Below, in pieces: positions 12,208-13,935 of a DNA stretch of 13,935 nucleotides. The notes below the pieces were generated by a model, which saw nothing but the letters and a program-made list of their open reading frames with translations, did not search any database and was not told where the DNA came from. The position numbers and the translations under genes are program-made. Source of the DNA: an uncultured Actinomycetes bacterium. Its GTDB lineage: Bacteria; Actinomycetota; Actinomycetes; Nanopelagicales; Nanopelagicaceae. Position 1 is the stretch's first letter. Each line of letters opens with the position of its first letter. The DNA lies in the NCBI GenBank assembly GCA_903953805.1, contig CAJBLC010000116.1:1-13935 (forward strand), read 5' to 3'.

Positions 12208-13935
12208 ATGTGTGGCATCGTTGGGTACACCGGTAAGGCCACAGCCCTCTCACCAGTCCTTGAAGGCCTTCGTCGCCTCGAATACCGCGGGTATGACTCT
12301 GCCGGAATTGCCCTCGCTGTCACAAAGGGTGAGCCACTCTGGATTGAGAAGCGTGCCGGCAAACTCGGAAATCTTGAATCAACTCTGACAACAGTCCCTG
12401 ATGCCCATAGTGGAATCGGACATACTCGCTGGGCAACTCATGGTGGTCCAACTGATCGCAATGCACATCCGCACCTTGATAACGAGGGAAAGCTCGCCCT
12501 TATCCATAATGGAATCATCGAGAACTATGTCGAACTCCGTGCAGAGCTTGAGAAGCGTGGACATATTTTTCAATCAGAGACAGATACTGAATCAGTTGTT
12601 CACCTATTAAGCGATGCCCGAAAGAAGCACAATGGAGATCTCGCCGCTGCGATGCGCGAAGTGTGCGGCCAACTTCGTGGCTCATTCACTTTGCTGGCTA
12701 TCCACGCAGATGAGCCTGGTCGTATTGTTGGTGCTCGTCGTAACTCGCCCCTTGTGGTTGGAGTTGGCGATGGTGAAAACTTCTTAGCTTCAGATGTTTC
12801 AGCATTTATCTCGCATACAAAGCGAGCACTCGAGCTAGGCCAAGATGAGGTTGTCGACATCACGGATTCACAGATCACCATTACAAATCTTGAGGGCGAT
12901 GTACTGCCTCATCGTGAATATGAGATCTCATGGGACGCATCAGCTGCCGAGCGTGGCGGCTTCGAACACTTTATGTTGAAAGAGATTTATGAGCAACCAA
13001 AGGCAGTTGCCGATACCTTGATTGGTCGAACTGCAGGTTTAGATCCAGAGATCACAGCCGGAATCAACCTTGAGGGAATCAGTAAAGTCGTCATCATTGC
13101 TTGCGGAACTGCATTCCATGCTGGTCTTGTTGGCAAGTATGCGATTGAGCAATGGGCAAATATCTCTGTCGATGTTGAACTCGCTTCGGAATATCGCTAC
13201 CGCGAACCAAGCGTAGATGCGAATACTCTCGTTATTCCTATCTCTCAATCGGGAGAGACGATGGATACTTTGATGGCGATGCGTTACGCGCGCAGCAAGG
13301 GCGCTCGCGTCTTTGCAGTCTGTAATACCAATGGCTCCACTATTCCTCGTGAATCAGACGCTGTTCTTTACACACATGCTGGCCCTGAGATTGCCGTTGC
13401 ATCAACGAAAGCATTCCTTACCCAACTCATTGCGATGTACCTCGTTGGTTTACATCTAGGCAGCGTTCGTGGAACTCTCTCACAAGCAGAGCACGATGTA
13501 ATCGTTGGCCACCTTGCTGAGTTACCGGGCAAGATTGAGCAAGTGCTCGAGACCGTTGAACCATTGCGTGCGCTCACTCGCCAATTTAAAGATGCGGCTT
13601 CCATGCTCTTCTTAGGTCGCCATGTTGGTTTTCCAACGGCACTTGAAGGTGCGCTCAAACTGAAAGAGCTCGCCTATATGCATGCCGAAGGTTTTGCTGG
13701 TGGCGAGTTAAAGCATGGTCCGATCGCTCTGATTGATCAGGGGACACCAGTTGTTGCTGTCATGCCAGCATTTGGTTCATTGCTAGCCGAGAAGATGGCG
13801 AGCAATGTTCAAGAGGTAAAAGCTCGCGGAGCTGTCATTATTGCGATTGGCGATGGCGAACTTGATAGCGCCGATCACATGATTCGCATTCCTGCGACCC
13901 ATCCATATTTGGAGCCAGTCCTCTCCGTTGTGCCA
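12208..13935 (+). CDS. glmS: Glucosamine-6-phosphate synthase (isomerising), 3' end outside window
   Basis: GlmS makes glucosamine-6-phosphate from fructose-6-phosphate and glutamine. The frame is open for 576 codons to the window edge; the family is about 600-620 residues, so only the last 30-40 are missing. It begins MCGIVGYTGKATALSPVLEG, where C2 becomes the N-terminal nucleophile of the glutaminase domain, and RLEYRGYDSAGIA, GHTRWATHG and HNGIIENY follow. Two SIS sugar-isomerase domains come after about residue 240, with IACGTAFHAGL, IPISQSGETMDT, EIAVASTKAFLTQL, and ALEGALKLKELAYMHAEGFA continuing into GGELKHGPIALI. The ATG at 12208 follows AAGGAG (12193-12198). No glmS ribozyme-like leader is possible in the 21-base gap after glmM. 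Confidence 0.97.
   Translation, partial: MCGIVGYTGKATALSPVLEGLRRLEYRGYDSAGIALAVTKGEPLWIEKRAGKLGNLESTLTTVPDAHSGIGHTRWATHGGPTDRNAHPHLDNEGKLALIHNGIIENYVELRAELEKRGHIFQSETDTESVVHLLSDARKKHNGDLAAAMREVCGQLRGSFTLLAIHADEPGRIVGARRNSPLVVGVGDGENFLASDVSAFISHTKRALELGQDEVVDITDSQITITNLEGDVLPHREYEISWDASAAERGGFEHFMLKEIYEQPKAVADTLIGRTAGLDPEITAGINLEGISKVVIIACGTAFHAGLVGKYAIEQWANISVDVELASEYRYREPSVDANTLVIPISQSGETMDTLMAMRYARSKGARVFAVCNTNGSTIPRESDAVLYTHAGPEIAVASTKAFLTQLIAMYLVGLHLGSVRGTLSQAEHDVIVGHLAELPGKIEQVLETVEPLRALTRQFKDAASMLFLGRHVGFPTALEGALKLKELAYMHAEGFAGGELKHGPIALIDQGTPVVAVMPAFGSLLAEKMASNVQEVKARGAVIIAIGDGELDSADHMIRIPATHPYLEPVLSVVP

Noticed and set aside
13368..13658. 96-codon frame on the minus strand inside glmS
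   Set aside because: It mirrors the conserved SIS-domain coding frame, with no ribosome site or recognisable motif.

Overview
The window is a stretch of bacterial chromosome from an actinobacterium. The proteins look actinobacterial (S4, SecY, a long adenylate kinase with a cysteine-bearing LID, and glmM-glmS following rplM-rpsI), but base composition is only about half G+C by eye, low for that phylum. Coding is very dense: gaps of 0-140 bases, a 1-base overlap of secY and adk, and gene ends that run into each other. A streamlined freshwater or marine actinobacterium (for example the acI/Nanopelagicales type) is my inference and is not proved by the window.

Layout. Bases 1-3034 hold the end of the spc ribosomal-protein operon and the genes that normally follow it: rplO (end only), secY, adk, map. 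Bases 3027-4616 hold one gene on the opposite strand, a YtcJ-like metal-dependent amidohydrolase. It sits where map normally runs into infA and is convergent with map. Bases 4617-4757 are a divergent control region. From 4758 the ribosomal cluster resumes with infA (TTG start), rpmJ (GTG start), a 138-base gap holding a structured RNA leader, then the alpha operon rpsM-rpsK-rpsD-rpoA-rplQ. A strong hairpin at 8155-8182 looks like the end of that operon, yet it lies inside the first codons of truA. A small exported FMN-binding protein overlaps the end of truA. A new transcription unit starts at about 9739: promoter, short leader, rplM, rpsI, then glmM and the first 576 codons of glmS, which runs off the end.

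How the genes work together. Most make the translation machinery (L15, IF-1, L36, S13, S11, S4, L17, L13, S9), RNA polymerase alpha, protein export (SecY), N-terminal methionine removal (MAP), adenylate balance (Adk) and tRNA pseudouridylation (TruA). GlmS and GlmM supply the amino-sugar precursor for peptidoglycan. The amidohydrolase and the FMN-binding protein are the only clear outsiders. Each also has a locally raised G+C content.

The most interesting signals are not new genes but control structures: a four-way-junction RNA fold just before rpsM, a terminator-like hairpin used as coding sequence at the start of truA, and small hairpins placed before secY, infA, rpoA and rplM. I saw no tRNA, rRNA, insertion sequence, CRISPR array or phage gene, and no gene-free stretch longer than about 145 bases.
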